NCBI RefSeq assembly: GCF_024171725.1
Contig: NZ_JAMTCG010000003.1
Span: 1-64,000 of the forward strand
Reading direction: 5' to 3'
Length of the DNA stretch: 64,000 bases
From: Williamsia serinedens
GTDB taxonomy: Bacteria; Actinomycetota; Actinomycetes; Mycobacteriales; Mycobacteriaceae
Positions 8,852-17,609 of this stretch are shown here, in pieces. The position numbers and the translations under genes are program-made. Under the pieces are notes generated by a model that saw only the letters and a list, made by a program, of their open reading frames with translations, was not told the DNA's origin and ran no database searches. Every line of letters begins with the position of its first letter. Within the stretch, counting starts at the first letter, position 1.

Positions 8852-10480
8852 ATGACGACTGCCTCGACCGACAACGATGGTGCACCCGACATCCACACGA
8901 CGGCCGGAAAGCTCGCGGACCTGCGCGGACGCCTTGCCGAGGCGGAGCAGCCGGTCGGCGCCGAGGCCGTCGAGAAGGTGCACGCGAAGGGCAAGCTGAC
9001 CGCCCGCGAGCGCATCACCCACCTCCTCGACGAGGGGTCGTTCGTCGAACTCGACGCGCTGGCGCGGCACCGCAGCACCAACTTCGGGCTCGCGTCGCGT
9101 CGGCCCCTCGGCGACGGCGTGGTCACCGGGTACGGCACCGTCGACGGCCGCGAGGTGTGTGTCTTCAGTCAGGACTCGACCGTGTTCGGCGGCAGCCTCG
9201 GCGAGGTCTACGGCGAGAAGATCGTCAAGGTCATGGACCTCGCGGTGAAGACCGGCCGCCCGCTGATCGGCATCAACGACGGTGCCGGCGCGCGGATCCA
9301 GGAGGGTGTCGTCTCCCTCGGCCTGTACGGCGAGATCTTCCACCGCAACGTCCGCGCGTCCGGTGTCATCCCGCAGATCTCGCTCATCATGGGCGCGGCC
9401 GCGGGTGGTCACGTCTACTCCCCCGCGCTCACCGACTTCGTCGTCATGGTCGACAAGACCAGCCAGATGTTCATCACCGGCCCCGACGTCATCAAGACCG
9501 TCACCGGTGAGGACGTGACGATGGAGGACCTCGGCGGTGCCCACACGCACATGACGAAGTCCGGTACCGCCACCTACGTCGCCTCCGACGAGGAGGACGC
9601 CCTCGACTACGTGCGCGAGATCCTGTCCTACCTCCCCAGCAACAACAAGGCCGAGCCGCCGCGCCTGCCCGTGGACGAGCCCGCCGCCGGGTCCATCGAG
9701 GAGACCGTCAACGAGGAGGACCTCGAGCTCGACACCCTCATCCCGGACTCGCCGAACCAGCCGTACGACATGCACGAGGTCATCGCCCGGATCCTCGACG
9801 ACGACGAGTTCCTAGAGATCCAGGCGCAGTACGCCACCAACGTCATCGTCGGCTTCGGCCGCGTCGACGGCCGCAGCGTCGGCATCGTCGCCAACCAGCC
9901 GACCCAGTTCGCCGGTTGCCTCGACATCAACGCCTCGGAGAAGGCCGCACGCTTCGTCCGGACCTGCGACTGCTTCAACATCCCGATCGTGACCCTGGTC
10001 GACGTCCCGGGCTTCCTGCCCGGCACCGAGCAGGAGTACAACGGCATCATCCGCCGCGGCGCGAAGCTGCTGTACGCCTACGGCGAGGCCACCGTCGGCA
10101 AGATCACCGTCATCACCCGCAAGGCCTACGGTGGCGCGTACGACGTCATGGGCTCCAAGCACATGGGTGCCGACGTCAACCTCGCCTGGCCGACCGCGCA
10201 GATCGCCGTCATGGGCGCCTCCGGGGCCGTCGGGTTCGTCTACCGGTCGCAGTTGAAGGAGGCCGCGGAGAAGGGCGAGGACGTCGACGCCCTGCGCCTG
10301 CGGCTGCAGCAGGAGTACGAGGACACCCTCGTCAACCCCTATGTCGCGGCCGAGCGCGGCTACGTCGACGCGGTCATCCCGCCGTCGCACACCCGGGGCC
10401 AGATCGCCACGGCCCTGCGGCTCCTCGAGCGCAAGATGGTGTCGATGCCGCCCAAGAAGCACGGCAACATCCCGCTGTAG
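8852..10480 (+). CDS. accD5: Acyl-CoA carboxylase beta subunit AccD5
   Basis: 542-residue carboxyltransferase subunit of a biotin-dependent acyl-CoA (propionyl-CoA) carboxylase, making methylmalonyl-CoA and related extender units. N- and C-terminal carboxyltransferase halves are both present: [23 protein letters not shown] and [13 protein letters not shown] in the first, [27 protein letters not shown]-type oxyanion segments and the [13 protein letters not shown] loop in the second. The N-terminus ([10 protein letters not shown]) is short, as in the mycobacterial enzyme. It forms an operon with accE5 and maf and needs AccA3 as alpha subunit. Confidence 0.97.
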   Translation: MTTASTDNDGAPDIHTTAGKLADLRGRLAEAEQPVGAEAVEKVHAKGKLTARERITHLLDEGSFVELDALARHRSTNFGLASRRPLGDGVVTGYGTVDGREVCVFSQDSTVFGGSLGEVYGEKIVKVMDLAVKTGRPLIGINDGAGARIQEGVVSLGLYGEIFHRNVRASGVIPQISLIMGAAAGGHVYSPALTDFVVMVDKTSQMFITGPDVIKTVTGEDVTMEDLGGAHTHMTKSGTATYVASDEEDALDYVREILSYLPSNNKAEPPRLPVDEPAAGSIEETVNEEDLELDTLIPDSPNQPYDMHEVIARILDDDEFLEIQAQYATNVIVGFGRVDGRSVGIVANQPTQFAGCLDINASEKAARFVRTCDCFNIPIVTLVDVPGFLPGTEQEYNGIIRRGAKLLYAYGEATVGKITVITRKAYGGAYDVMGSKHMGADVNLAWPTAQIAVMGASGAVGFVYRSQLKEAAEKGEDVDALRLRLQQEYEDTLVNPYVAAERGYVDAVIPPSHTRGQIATALRLLERKMVSMPPKKHGNIPL

Positions 10481-10511
10481 ACCGTCCGGCCGACGACCCT
10501 CAGGAGAGACC

Positions 10512-10754
10512 GTGAGCGACGAGACCACCCCCGCGGCCGACGACGCGCCGGCGCGGCCCGCCCTGCGCATCGTGCGCGGCAACCCCGACGACGTCGAGAT
10601 CGCCGTGCTGACGGCCGTGCTGTCGGCGGCCGGTGGCGGCACACCCGCGCCGGACCGACCGGAGCGGAACCTCTGGGGATCGCCCGAACAGCGCCTGCGC
10701 CCGTCGTGGGCACCCGCCCCCACCGGGTTCCTCAACGTGCACTTCTCCCACTGA
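10512..10754 (+). CDS. accE5: Acyl-CoA carboxylase epsilon subunit AccE5
   Basis: 80-residue small subunit found only in actinobacterial acyl-CoA carboxylases, where it bridges or stabilises the AccA3-AccD5 complex. The segment PALRIVRGNPDDVEIAVLTAVLSA is the conserved epsilon core, followed by a W and RP-rich tail. The GTG at 10512 follows AGGAGA. It lies 31 nt after accD5 and overlaps the proposed start of maf by four bases (CTGA). Confidence 0.92.
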   Translation: MSDETTPAADDAPARPALRIVRGNPDDVEIAVLTAVLSAAGGGTPAPDRPERNLWGSPEQRLRPSWAPAPTGFLNVHFSH

Positions 10755-11419
10755 CCGCCCGGGTCCGCGTCGTCCTCGGGTCGGCGTCCCCGGCGCGGCG
10801 GCGGGTGTTGATCGACGCCGGCGTCGATCCCGTCGTGCGCGTCTCGGACGTCGACGAGGACGCGGTCGCGGCGACCGTCGACCCCTCGTCGGGACCAGGC
10901 GCCGTCGTCACCGCCCTGGCCGAGGCGAAAGCCCGGGTGGTGGCGGACCGTGTGGCCGCCGAGGACCCCGACATCGCCGAGGACTGCGTCGTCATCGGCT
11001 GCGACTCGATGCTGTTCCACGACGGCGAACTGACCGGCAAACCCCACACCGCCGCCGCGGCGACGGCGCAGTGGCACCGGCTGCGCGGACGCAGCGCCGA
11101 GCTGCTGACCGGGCACAGCGTGCTGCGGATGACCGCCGGCGTCGTCGTGGGGACCGCGTCCGCGTCGACGTCGACCACAGTGCGCTTCGCCGACATCGAC
11201 GACGCGACGGTGACCGCCTACGTCGCCACCGGTGAGCCACTCGAGGTGGCCGGCGCGTTCACGCTCGACGGACGCGGCGGGTGGTTCGTCGACGGCATCG
11301 ACGGCGACCACTCCGCGGTCATCGGCATCGGCCTGTCCGTGGTGCGCGGTCTGTTCGCTCGGCTCGGTGTCGCCGTCGCCGACGTGTGGGACTCAGCCGC
11401 TCCGGACGTCCAGCAGTAG
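10751..11419 (+). CDS. maf: Maf-like nucleotide pyrophosphatase
   Basis: Maf/HAM1-superfamily protein of about 222 residues; the family hydrolyses non-canonical or methylated nucleoside triphosphates to the monophosphate. VVLGSASPARRRVL is the Maf N-terminal motif, CDSMLFHDGELTGKP carries the catalytic Asp, and EVAGAFTLDGRGGWFVDGIDGDHSAVIGI is the C-terminal part. Start: homologs begin a few residues before VLGSASP. Only a CTG at 10751, overlapping the accE5 stop as CTGA, gives that; the nearest GTG (10706) would add 15 unrelated residues and overlap accE5 by 49 bp. Its 3' end overlaps the convergent acyltransferase at 11393 by 27 bp. Confidence 0.88.
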   Translation: MTARVRVVLGSASPARRRVLIDAGVDPVVRVSDVDEDAVAATVDPSSGPGAVVTALAEAKARVVADRVAAEDPDIAEDCVVIGCDSMLFHDGELTGKPHTAAAATAQWHRLRGRSAELLTGHSVLRMTAGVVVGTASASTSTTVRFADIDDATVTAYVATGEPLEVAGAFTLDGRGGWFVDGIDGDHSAVIGIGLSVVRGLFARLGVAVADVWDSAAPDVQQ

Positions 11420-12712
11420 TCCCCACCGGCCGAGTTCCCGCTCGACGACCGACGCGATGTCGTCGCGGGCGACCGGGTCGACCGCGCACACGGTGACGGT
11501 GACCGCGTCGCCGTGCTCGACGGCCCACAGTGCGATGCCCGGCAGCATCCGTCGTGCGAGGTGCGGGGCCGCGGACCGGGCGGCCGCCCGCACCAGCACC
11601 GTCCGCGCCCGCGCGTGGCGCCACGTCAGCAATGCCTCCGGCGCCGGTCCGAGATGCGAGACCGACACGTCGGGGCCCGGGAGGGACGTGACGACCCGCC
11701 GCAGGACCCGCGCGGGCAGCAGGCGCGCGATCCGGGCGACGGCGTCGTCGCCCGCCGGATCCCGCAGGGCCGCACGGATCGTCGACCGCAGGACGGCGAG
11801 GCCGGTGTCGGGCGTGGGGTCGTCGGACACCGTCACGGCGACGCCACCGGCGGTGTTGGCGGTGGTCGAGTCCCCCTCGCCACGCCGGTCGACCGCGAGC
11901 GTCACCCGGACCGGTCCGTTCGCACCACCCCGCGCCGCGACCACCCCGGAGTGCCGCGCCAGCCCGGCGCCGACCGCCGCGAGCAGCGTCGTGGCCGTAC
12001 CGCCGTGCTCGTGCGCCGCCGCACGCCACCGCGCGAGGTCCAGGGTGACGACGTGGTGGGTCGGCGGGCCGTCGACGGCCCCGGACCGCGTCGGCGCGGT
12101 GCGGGTCGAGGCGGGCTTCGGTGCGGCAGAGGGCGTCCTGCGCAGCGCGTCGGCGGCGCGAACGGCGTCGACGACCGCCGCCGCGGCGTCGGCGGAGTCG
12201 GCGATCACCCGGCGCACCCACCCCGGCTCGTCGGGCGCGCAGGACACGTCGACCGGGGCCGTCCGGTCGAGCGCCGCGACGGCGTCGGCGACGGTCTGCA
12301 CGAACCGCCGGCCGTCGGCGAGGACGTGGGAGGCGACGACCGACACCGCGCGGCCGCCGGTCGTGAGGGCCACGGTGGCGACCTGCCATCCGCGCGCACC
12401 CACCACGTCGACCGGCGCCTCCACCAGATGTCGCTGCGCCCACGCGACGGCGTCGTCGACCGGGGTCGTGTCGACCCGGGTCGAGGCCGCACCGGTCGGT
12501 CGCACCCAGGATGGTCGTGCCCCCGGCACCGTCGGCCGCCGGACGGCGCGGTCGAGGGGGCCGCCGACCAGACGGTCGACGAGGTCCCGGGCGACGTCGG
12601 GCCCGGGGTCGTCGTCGAGCACGACAACGACCTGCATCGGGGCGACCACGCCGACCGTCGACTCGAGCAGCAGGTAGGCCTCGTCGGTACCGCCGAGGCG
12701 GGACGTGCTCAC
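11393..12712 (-). CDS. WS/PapA-like acyltransferase W1
   Basis: 439-residue member of the CoA-dependent acyltransferase superfamily, related to wax-ester synthase and PapA enzymes. ASHVLADG near residue 129 carries the catalytic His and Asp of HxxxDG, but the first His of the classical HHxxxDG is Ser. A second-half signature, HEHGGTATTLLAAVGAGLARHSG and the TTANTAGGV patch, is shared with W2, W3 and W4. The GTG at 12712 overlaps the stop of W2 as GTGA, so the order is W3-W2-W1 in one operon. Presumably it transfers an acyl group to a lipid or sugar hydroxyl; the substrate is unknown. Confidence 0.75.
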   Translation of the reverse strand: MSTSRLGGTDEAYLLLESTVGVVAPMQVVVVLDDDPGPDVARDLVDRLVGGPLDRAVRRPTVPGARPSWVRPTGAASTRVDTTPVDDAVAWAQRHLVEAPVDVVGARGWQVATVALTTGGRAVSVVASHVLADGRRFVQTVADAVAALDRTAPVDVSCAPDEPGWVRRVIADSADAAAAVVDAVRAADALRRTPSAAPKPASTRTAPTRSGAVDGPPTHHVVTLDLARWRAAAHEHGGTATTLLAAVGAGLARHSGVVAARGGANGPVRVTLAVDRRGEGDSTTANTAGGVAVTVSDDPTPDTGLAVLRSTIRAALRDPAGDDAVARIARLLPARVLRRVVTSLPGPDVSVSHLGPAPEALLTWRHARARTVLVRAAARSAAPHLARRMLPGIALWAVEHGDAVTVTVCAVDPVARDDIASVVERELGRWGLLLDVRSG

Positions 12713-14073
12713 AGCACCGCGTGGGGCAGATCCCACGCGTCCAGCTGCGCCTCGACCAGATCCCGCAGCACCTCCGGCGCCCCGAACCGGTCGGGGTCGA
12801 CGCCGCAGACGGCCATCGTCGCGGTGTCACCGTGGTGGGTGAGCCAGGCCAGCAGGCCCGGACGGCATCGTCGCCGACGATCGTCGGCGGACATCCCGCG
12901 CACCGCCGCGCGGGTGAACTGCACGTGCGCGGTCTGCCCGCCCATGCGGAGCAGGTCGGGCTCGACGGCCCCGAGGTTCGACACCGTGGTGTGCGGAGAC
13001 GGGATCAGGGCGGTCAGCGCGAGCACCGCGCGGGACGGCAGCAGCCGGACGACGGGCTGCACGTTGTCGGCGGACATCTCCGCGCCGCGCTCGGCGTACT
13101 CCGCCAGAGCGCGCCGGGTCTGCGACCGCATGCCGGTGAGGTCGACGGGTCCGTCGAGTCCGCCACGGGTACGGATCCACACCCCTCCGGAGGCGTTGGC
13201 GCGGGCGTCGTCGTCGCCCGCGCGGCGGTTCACCGCGATGCAGATGGCGGTGGTGTCGTCGTCCGGGATGCCGGCGCGCTGGGCGATCCCGCCGATCAGG
13301 GCGCAGAACAGGGTGTTGACGGTGCCGCCGTGCTCGGCCGCCCGCGCGGCGAGCGCGTCGGCGTCGAGGGTCACGAGGAGGTGGCGGACGGGTGGGTCCG
13401 GATCCGGGGACGTGGGCCTCGGCAGCGGTCGCGCGGGCGACGGCCGCCCCAGGTCGACGACGGCCGGTCCGTCGGGCACGCCGTCCCGACGCGACCGCAG
13501 ACCCGTCACGGCGGACGCGGCCAGTCGCGCCACCGCACGCAGCGCGGCGACGAGTTGTCCTCCGGCGTCGCGGAGGTCGTCGGCCACGCCGCCCCGCAGC
13601 GAGCCGGCTCCCACCGGCATCGCGTCGGCGAGCAGTGCCCGACGCAGACCCGACCCGTCGCATACGACGTGCGAGGCCAGGACGGACACGACGCGGCCCC
13701 CGTCCGTGGTCGGTGCGGTGGCGACGTGCCAGCTGCGACCCCGGGTCGGTCGCACCGACGTCGAGTCGAGGTGGTCGGCGAACCATCGGGAGATGCGCTC
13801 GGGCGCGACGGCGGCGACATCGGCACGCATCGGTTCGGGCGGGCCGGCGGCGACCCACCGGTGCCGCGCGAACGGCACACGGGTCGTCGCGATCGCCCGG
13901 TGCACGGGACCGGCGGCGAGCCGGGCGTGGATCCGCGCCACCGCCTGCTCCCCCGGGTCGGTCGCGAACACCCACCCCATCTGGATCGGGGTCTCCACGC
14001 CCGCGAGCGCCTCGACGAGCATGAACGTCTCGTCGGGTCCGGTCACCCGCGCGTCGGTCGGCGCCGCGGTCAC
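12709..14073 (-). CDS. WS/PapA-like acyltransferase W2
   Basis: 454 residues, paralog of W1, W3 and W4. The N-terminus reads GPDETFMLVEALAGVETPIQMGWVF, the acceptor-lobe start seen in wax-ester-synthase-like proteins. LASHVVCDGSG gives HxxxDG with Ser before the His. AEHGGTVNTLFCALIGGIAQRAG and DDARANASGGVWI match the paralogs, and the protein ends DLVEAQLDAWDLPHAVL. The GTG at 14073 overlaps the W3 stop (GTGA), favouring translational coupling. No signal peptide or membrane helix is seen, so it is cytosolic. Function inferred only at superfamily level. Confidence 0.77.
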   Translation of the reverse strand: MTAAPTDARVTGPDETFMLVEALAGVETPIQMGWVFATDPGEQAVARIHARLAAGPVHRAIATTRVPFARHRWVAAGPPEPMRADVAAVAPERISRWFADHLDSTSVRPTRGRSWHVATAPTTDGGRVVSVLASHVVCDGSGLRRALLADAMPVGAGSLRGGVADDLRDAGGQLVAALRAVARLAASAVTGLRSRRDGVPDGPAVVDLGRPSPARPLPRPTSPDPDPPVRHLLVTLDADALAARAAEHGGTVNTLFCALIGGIAQRAGIPDDDTTAICIAVNRRAGDDDARANASGGVWIRTRGGLDGPVDLTGMRSQTRRALAEYAERGAEMSADNVQPVVRLLPSRAVLALTALIPSPHTTVSNLGAVEPDLLRMGGQTAHVQFTRAAVRGMSADDRRRRCRPGLLAWLTHHGDTATMAVCGVDPDRFGAPEVLRDLVEAQLDAWDLPHAVL

Positions 14074-15413
14074 CACAGGCGGTGCGGCAGACCCCATGCG
14101 GTCAACTCCTCGGACAGGACGCGGTGCAGCACACCGGCGTCGGGGACGGCGGACTCGTCGAACGCGGCGACGGACAGCGTCGTCTCGGCTCCCGCCTGCA
14201 GCACCCACGACTGCAGTCCGTCGCCGAAGCGGTAGGGCAGGTCCGGGACGACCGCCTGGGCGTCGCCGCGGAATGCCACCCCGCGGGCGGTCGACGAACC
14301 GAGACGCAGCAGGTCGTCGCCCCACGACCCGATGTTCGACGTCATGACGTCGGGCATGCCGCTCCCGGCGGTGACCGCCCGCACGGCGAGTCCCGGCGGG
14401 ACGACGGTCACCAGCGGCGTCAGATGGACGGTCGGGTCGCGACGACCCGCGTCGAGCGCGACGTAGGCGGCCTTGCACCGCGACCGCACCGTGGCGAGGT
14501 CCTTCTCCGCCGCGGCGTCGAGGTAGACCGAGACCCCGGCGGTGGCGTTGGCGCGCCCGTCGTCCTGCGCCCGACGACTCACCGGGATGCCCACCTTGAC
14601 CGGCTCCCCCGGTGGCAGCGCTCCGGTCCGCCGCAGTGCCCCGGCGATCACCGCGACGAACAGCGTGTTCTCCGTGCCGTCGTGCCGACGGGCCGCGGCC
14701 AGCCACTCGTCGGTCGGCACCGACACCACGGCCCAGCGGACGCGGGCCTGCGGCGAGCGCTGCGCCAGAGGGGCCCGCGGACCGCGGGGGTCGGGCGCGG
14801 GCGCGCTGCGCCGCAGGAGACCGCCGGCGAGCACCCGGGCCAGGCCGACCGTCCCCAGCGCGACCTGCCGGACGGCGTCCACCGCATCGGCTGCGACACG
14901 TCGGCCGGACGCGGGCGGCGGACGGACCGGACGGGGGATCCGCGCATCCGGGGCGGCGGATGCGAGCGCCGCGGCGGCCGCACGGACGAACCCCTGACCG
15001 TCGGTGACGAGATGCAGGGTGCACAGCGACAGCGCGTGCCCGCCGTCGTCGAGTGGTGCCGCCCGGAGCCGCCAGCACCGACCCTCGGACGCGTCGAGAT
15101 CGACCGCGTCCAGCTCGTCCCGGGACCACCGCGCGACCGCGTCGGCGCGGATCACGTCGTCGTGGAGGACGGGCAGCGACGCCGTCGAGGGTGCCCAGCG
15201 GGGCCGGGCGCCGGGAACCGTCGGAGGACGGACCCGACGGTGCAGCACGCTGTCGTGCAGGCGCGCGGCGACGCCGTCGACAAGGCGTGCGTCGAGAGGG
15301 GCGGGGAAGACCCAGACCAGTTGCAGGACCACCGACCAGCCCAGGGCTCGGTCGACGAACCAGTAGGTGAGGTCGGGCCCGTCGAGCCGGGCCGCGGTCG
15401 CCGCCTGCGCCAT
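14070..15413 (-). CDS. WS/PapA-like acyltransferase W3
   Basis: 447 residues, first gene of the W3-W2-W1 operon. The N-terminus is LDGPDLTYWFVDRALGWSVVLQLVWVF. CTLHLVTDGQGF supplies HxxxDG with Leu replacing the first His. RRHDGTENTLFVAVIAGALRRTG and DDGRANATAGVSVYL align with the other W proteins. The ATG at 15413 has no clear ribosome site; a -10-like TAGTGT (15426-15421) lies seven bases upstream, so the message may be leaderless. It diverges from the ABC exporter operon at 15605. Confidence 0.77.
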   Translation of the reverse strand: MAQAATAARLDGPDLTYWFVDRALGWSVVLQLVWVFPAPLDARLVDGVAARLHDSVLHRRVRPPTVPGARPRWAPSTASLPVLHDDVIRADAVARWSRDELDAVDLDASEGRCWRLRAAPLDDGGHALSLCTLHLVTDGQGFVRAAAAALASAAPDARIPRPVRPPPASGRRVAADAVDAVRQVALGTVGLARVLAGGLLRRSAPAPDPRGPRAPLAQRSPQARVRWAVVSVPTDEWLAAARRHDGTENTLFVAVIAGALRRTGALPPGEPVKVGIPVSRRAQDDGRANATAGVSVYLDAAAEKDLATVRSRCKAAYVALDAGRRDPTVHLTPLVTVVPPGLAVRAVTAGSGMPDVMTSNIGSWGDDLLRLGSSTARGVAFRGDAQAVVPDLPYRFGDGLQSWVLQAGAETTLSVAAFDESAVPDAGVLHRVLSEELTAWGLPHRLW

Positions 15414-15420
15414 CGTCTGG

Positions 15421-15567
15421 ACACTAGTGGCGGCCCGACGGGCCCGCCGGATGAGCGGACATGACGCGCGCCACAGTCGTTTCCGCGTGCTGGACCTGCG
15501 GGTTCACGATCTGCACGTCGTGATCGGTCACGCTGCATCACGTCACGACGGGTCCGACCGCTAGCCT
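15421..15567. promoter_or_regulatory. Divergent promoter region between W operon and ABC exporter operon
   Basis: The 190 bp between 15413 and 15605 hold two opposing -10-like boxes: TAGTGT on the minus strand (15426-15421) for the acyltransferase operon and TAGCCT on the plus strand (15562-15567) for the exporter, the latter giving a leader of about 30 nt with GGGGGGACC before the ATG. No clear operator palindrome is seen. Confidence 0.35.
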
Positions 15568-15604
15568 GTTCGCGTCACACCACAGGCCCTTGGGGGGACC
15601 ACCG

Positions 15605-16738
15605 ATGACCACGACCTCGAACGGGGCTGCCCCGAGCACCGCGCGGGTGGGCAGGCATGCCCGTCCCGACCCGGCGGACGGCCCCGTCGAGCCCCGGGCG
15701 TGGGCGCCGCCCGCCGAGTCGTCGTGGACACCGCGGGACGAGTCGTCGTGGACACCACCGCTGGACGCGGCGACGGCCCTGCGACGAGGCCGATCCGCGT
15801 CCGCGGCCGTGGAGGTGTCCGGTCTGACCAAGGAGTTCGACGGCAGGCGCGTCGTCGACGAGATCGACTTCGTCGTCCCGGCCGGGACCGTCTGCGGACT
15901 GCTCGGGCCCAACGGTGCCGGCAAGACCACGACGGTCCGGATGCTCTCCACGCTTCTGCGACCCACCTCGGGGTCCGTCACCGTCCTCGGCCGCGACGTC
16001 GTCGCCGACGCGACCGCGGTGCGCAGTCTCATCGCGCTGACCGGTCAGTACGCCTCGGTCGACGAGGACCTCACCGGGCGCGAGAACCTCGAGATCTTCG
16101 GTCGCCTGCTCGGGCTGCGGGGACGTGAGGCCCGGGCACGCGCCCGCGATCTAGTCGACCGGTTCGGTCTCACCGACGCCGGCGACCGTGCGATCCGGTC
16201 GTACTCGGGCGGCATGCGACGGCGACTCGACCTGGCTGCCAGCATGATCCGGCGCCCGGCGCTGCTGTTCCTCGACGAGCCGACCACCGGCCTGGACCCC
16301 CGCACCCGCAGCCAGCTGTGGGACATCGTGCGGTCGGTCGTCGACGCGGGCACCACCGTCGTGCTCACCACCCAGTACCTCGACGAGGCCGACGCGCTCG
16401 CCGACCAGCTCGTCGTCATCGACCACGGACGTGTCGTCGGCCGCGGCACCCCCGAGAGCCTGAAGCGCTCGGTCGGCGACTTCTCGCTCTCGATCCGCCT
16501 GATCGATCCCCACCAGTCGGAGCGGGCCGCGTCGACGATGCGGTCGCTGCTGCACGCCCCTGTCGACGTCGACACCCGCACCGGGGCGCTGACGGGGCCG
16601 GTCCCGGACTCCGCCCGCGCCGCGCAGGTGATCGCGGCCCTGACCGCCGAACGGATCGGGGTGGGCGAGTTCGGCGTCCACACACCGTCTCTCGACGACG
16701 TCTTCCTCGCCCTCACCGACGAGGCGAGACCGGCATGA
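15605..16738 (+). CDS. ABC exporter ATP-binding protein (DrrA type), copy 1
   Basis: 377 residues. Walker A is GPNGAGKTT near residue 110, the signature is [14 protein letters not shown], Walker B is [12 protein letters not shown], and the H-loop position carries Gln (TTQYLDEAD), as in DrrA-like drug and lipid exporters. An unusual N-terminal extension of about 70 residues holds a duplicated ESSWTP motif and is missing from copy 2 at 29096. It overlaps the permease by ATGA. DrrABC exports phthiocerol dimycocerosates in M. tuberculosis, so lipid export is plausible by family and context. Confidence 0.9.
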   Translation: MTTTSNGAAPSTARVGRHARPDPADGPVEPRAWAPPAESSWTPRDESSWTPPLDAATALRRGRSASAAVEVSGLTKEFDGRRVVDEIDFVVPAGTVCGLLGPNGAGKTTTVRMLSTLLRPTSGSVTVLGRDVVADATAVRSLIALTGQYASVDEDLTGRENLEIFGRLLGLRGREARARARDLVDRFGLTDAGDRAIRSYSGGMRRRLDLAASMIRRPALLFLDEPTTGLDPRTRSQLWDIVRSVVDAGTTVVLTTQYLDEADALADQLVVIDHGRVVGRGTPESLKRSVGDFSLSIRLIDPHQSERAASTMRSLLHAPVDVDTRTGALTGPVPDSARAAQVIAALTAERIGVGEFGVHTPSLDDVFLALTDEARPA

Positions 16739-17562
16739 GCGTCGCCGACACCCGGACACCGGGGTTCGGGGACATCCCGGTCGCGGGAGTCGTCGAACGC
16801 ATCTCCGTGCCGAAGGCGGTGCGCGACACCCTGACGATGGCCCGCCGGGGGCTGTTGAAGTTCAAGCACAACCCACAGTTGCTCGTCGACGTGACGATCG
16901 TCCCGGTCGTGTTCACGGTCATGTTCGCGAGCATCTTCGGCGGCGTGATCGCCGGCGGCGTGAGCGGCTACCTGCCGATCCTCATCCCCGGTGTGCTCGT
17001 CAACGTCGTGACCACCTCGACAGTCGTCGTCGGCATCCAGCTGCGCGAGGACATGGACAAGGGTGTCTTCGACCGGTTCGTGTCGTTGCCGATCGCCCGC
17101 ATCGCGCCGCTGTCGGGATCGCTCGTCGCCGCGAACCTGCGGTATCTCATCGCCGCCTGTCTCACGCTCACGGTCGGGCTGGTCATGGGATATCGGCCGG
17201 GGAGCGTCCCGGGGACCCTCGCCGCCGTCGTGCTGGTGGTCTTCTCCGCCTTCGCGCTCAGCTGGCTGTTCGCCCTCATGGGCGTCATGCTGTCCAAAGC
17301 GTCCGCGGTGCAGGGGTTCTCGGCACTGATCCTGACGGTGTTGGGGTTCATGTCGAACGCCTTCGTGCCGCCGCAGACCATGCCGTCGTGGATGCAGACC
17401 GTCACCGAGATCAACCCGCTCTCGCAGCTGATCTCGGCGGTCCGCCTCCTCGCGGCGCAGGGTCGGGTCGACGAGCACCTGGGCTGGTCGCTGTTCGGTT
17501 CGGTCGTCCTGATCGCGGGGCTGGCACCGCTGACCGTGAGGATCTACCTGAAGAAGCTCTGA
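16735..17562 (+). CDS. ABC-2 type exporter permease (DrrB type), copy 1
   Basis: 275 residues with six predicted membrane segments of the ABC-2 family, starting with LLVDVTIVPVVFTVMFASIFGG and including YLPILIPGVLVNVVTTSTVVVG, FALSWLFALMGVMLSKAS and the C-terminal VVLIAGLAPLTVRIYL. QLREDMDKGVFDRFVSLPIARIAPLSG is the cytoplasmic coupling segment facing the ATPase. Start codon ATG 16735 overlaps the stop of the ATPase gene. It is strongly similar along its length to the permease at 28281, so the exporter is duplicated in this cluster. Confidence 0.9.
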   Translation: MSVADTRTPGFGDIPVAGVVERISVPKAVRDTLTMARRGLLKFKHNPQLLVDVTIVPVVFTVMFASIFGGVIAGGVSGYLPILIPGVLVNVVTTSTVVVGIQLREDMDKGVFDRFVSLPIARIAPLSGSLVAANLRYLIAACLTLTVGLVMGYRPGSVPGTLAAVVLVVFSAFALSWLFALMGVMLSKASAVQGFSALILTVLGFMSNAFVPPQTMPSWMQTVTEINPLSQLISAVRLLAAQGRVDEHLGWSLFGSVVLIAGLAPLTVRIYLKKL

Positions 17563-17609
17563 CCCGCGTCGCCGGCGGCGCGGTCGACGACAGAGAGGAC
17601 CCACCCGCA

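Noticed and set aside
11513-14347. 944-codon plus-strand frame across the W1-W2 genes
   Set aside because: Shadow of the coupled minus-strand acyltransferases; Arg-rich sequence with no domain.
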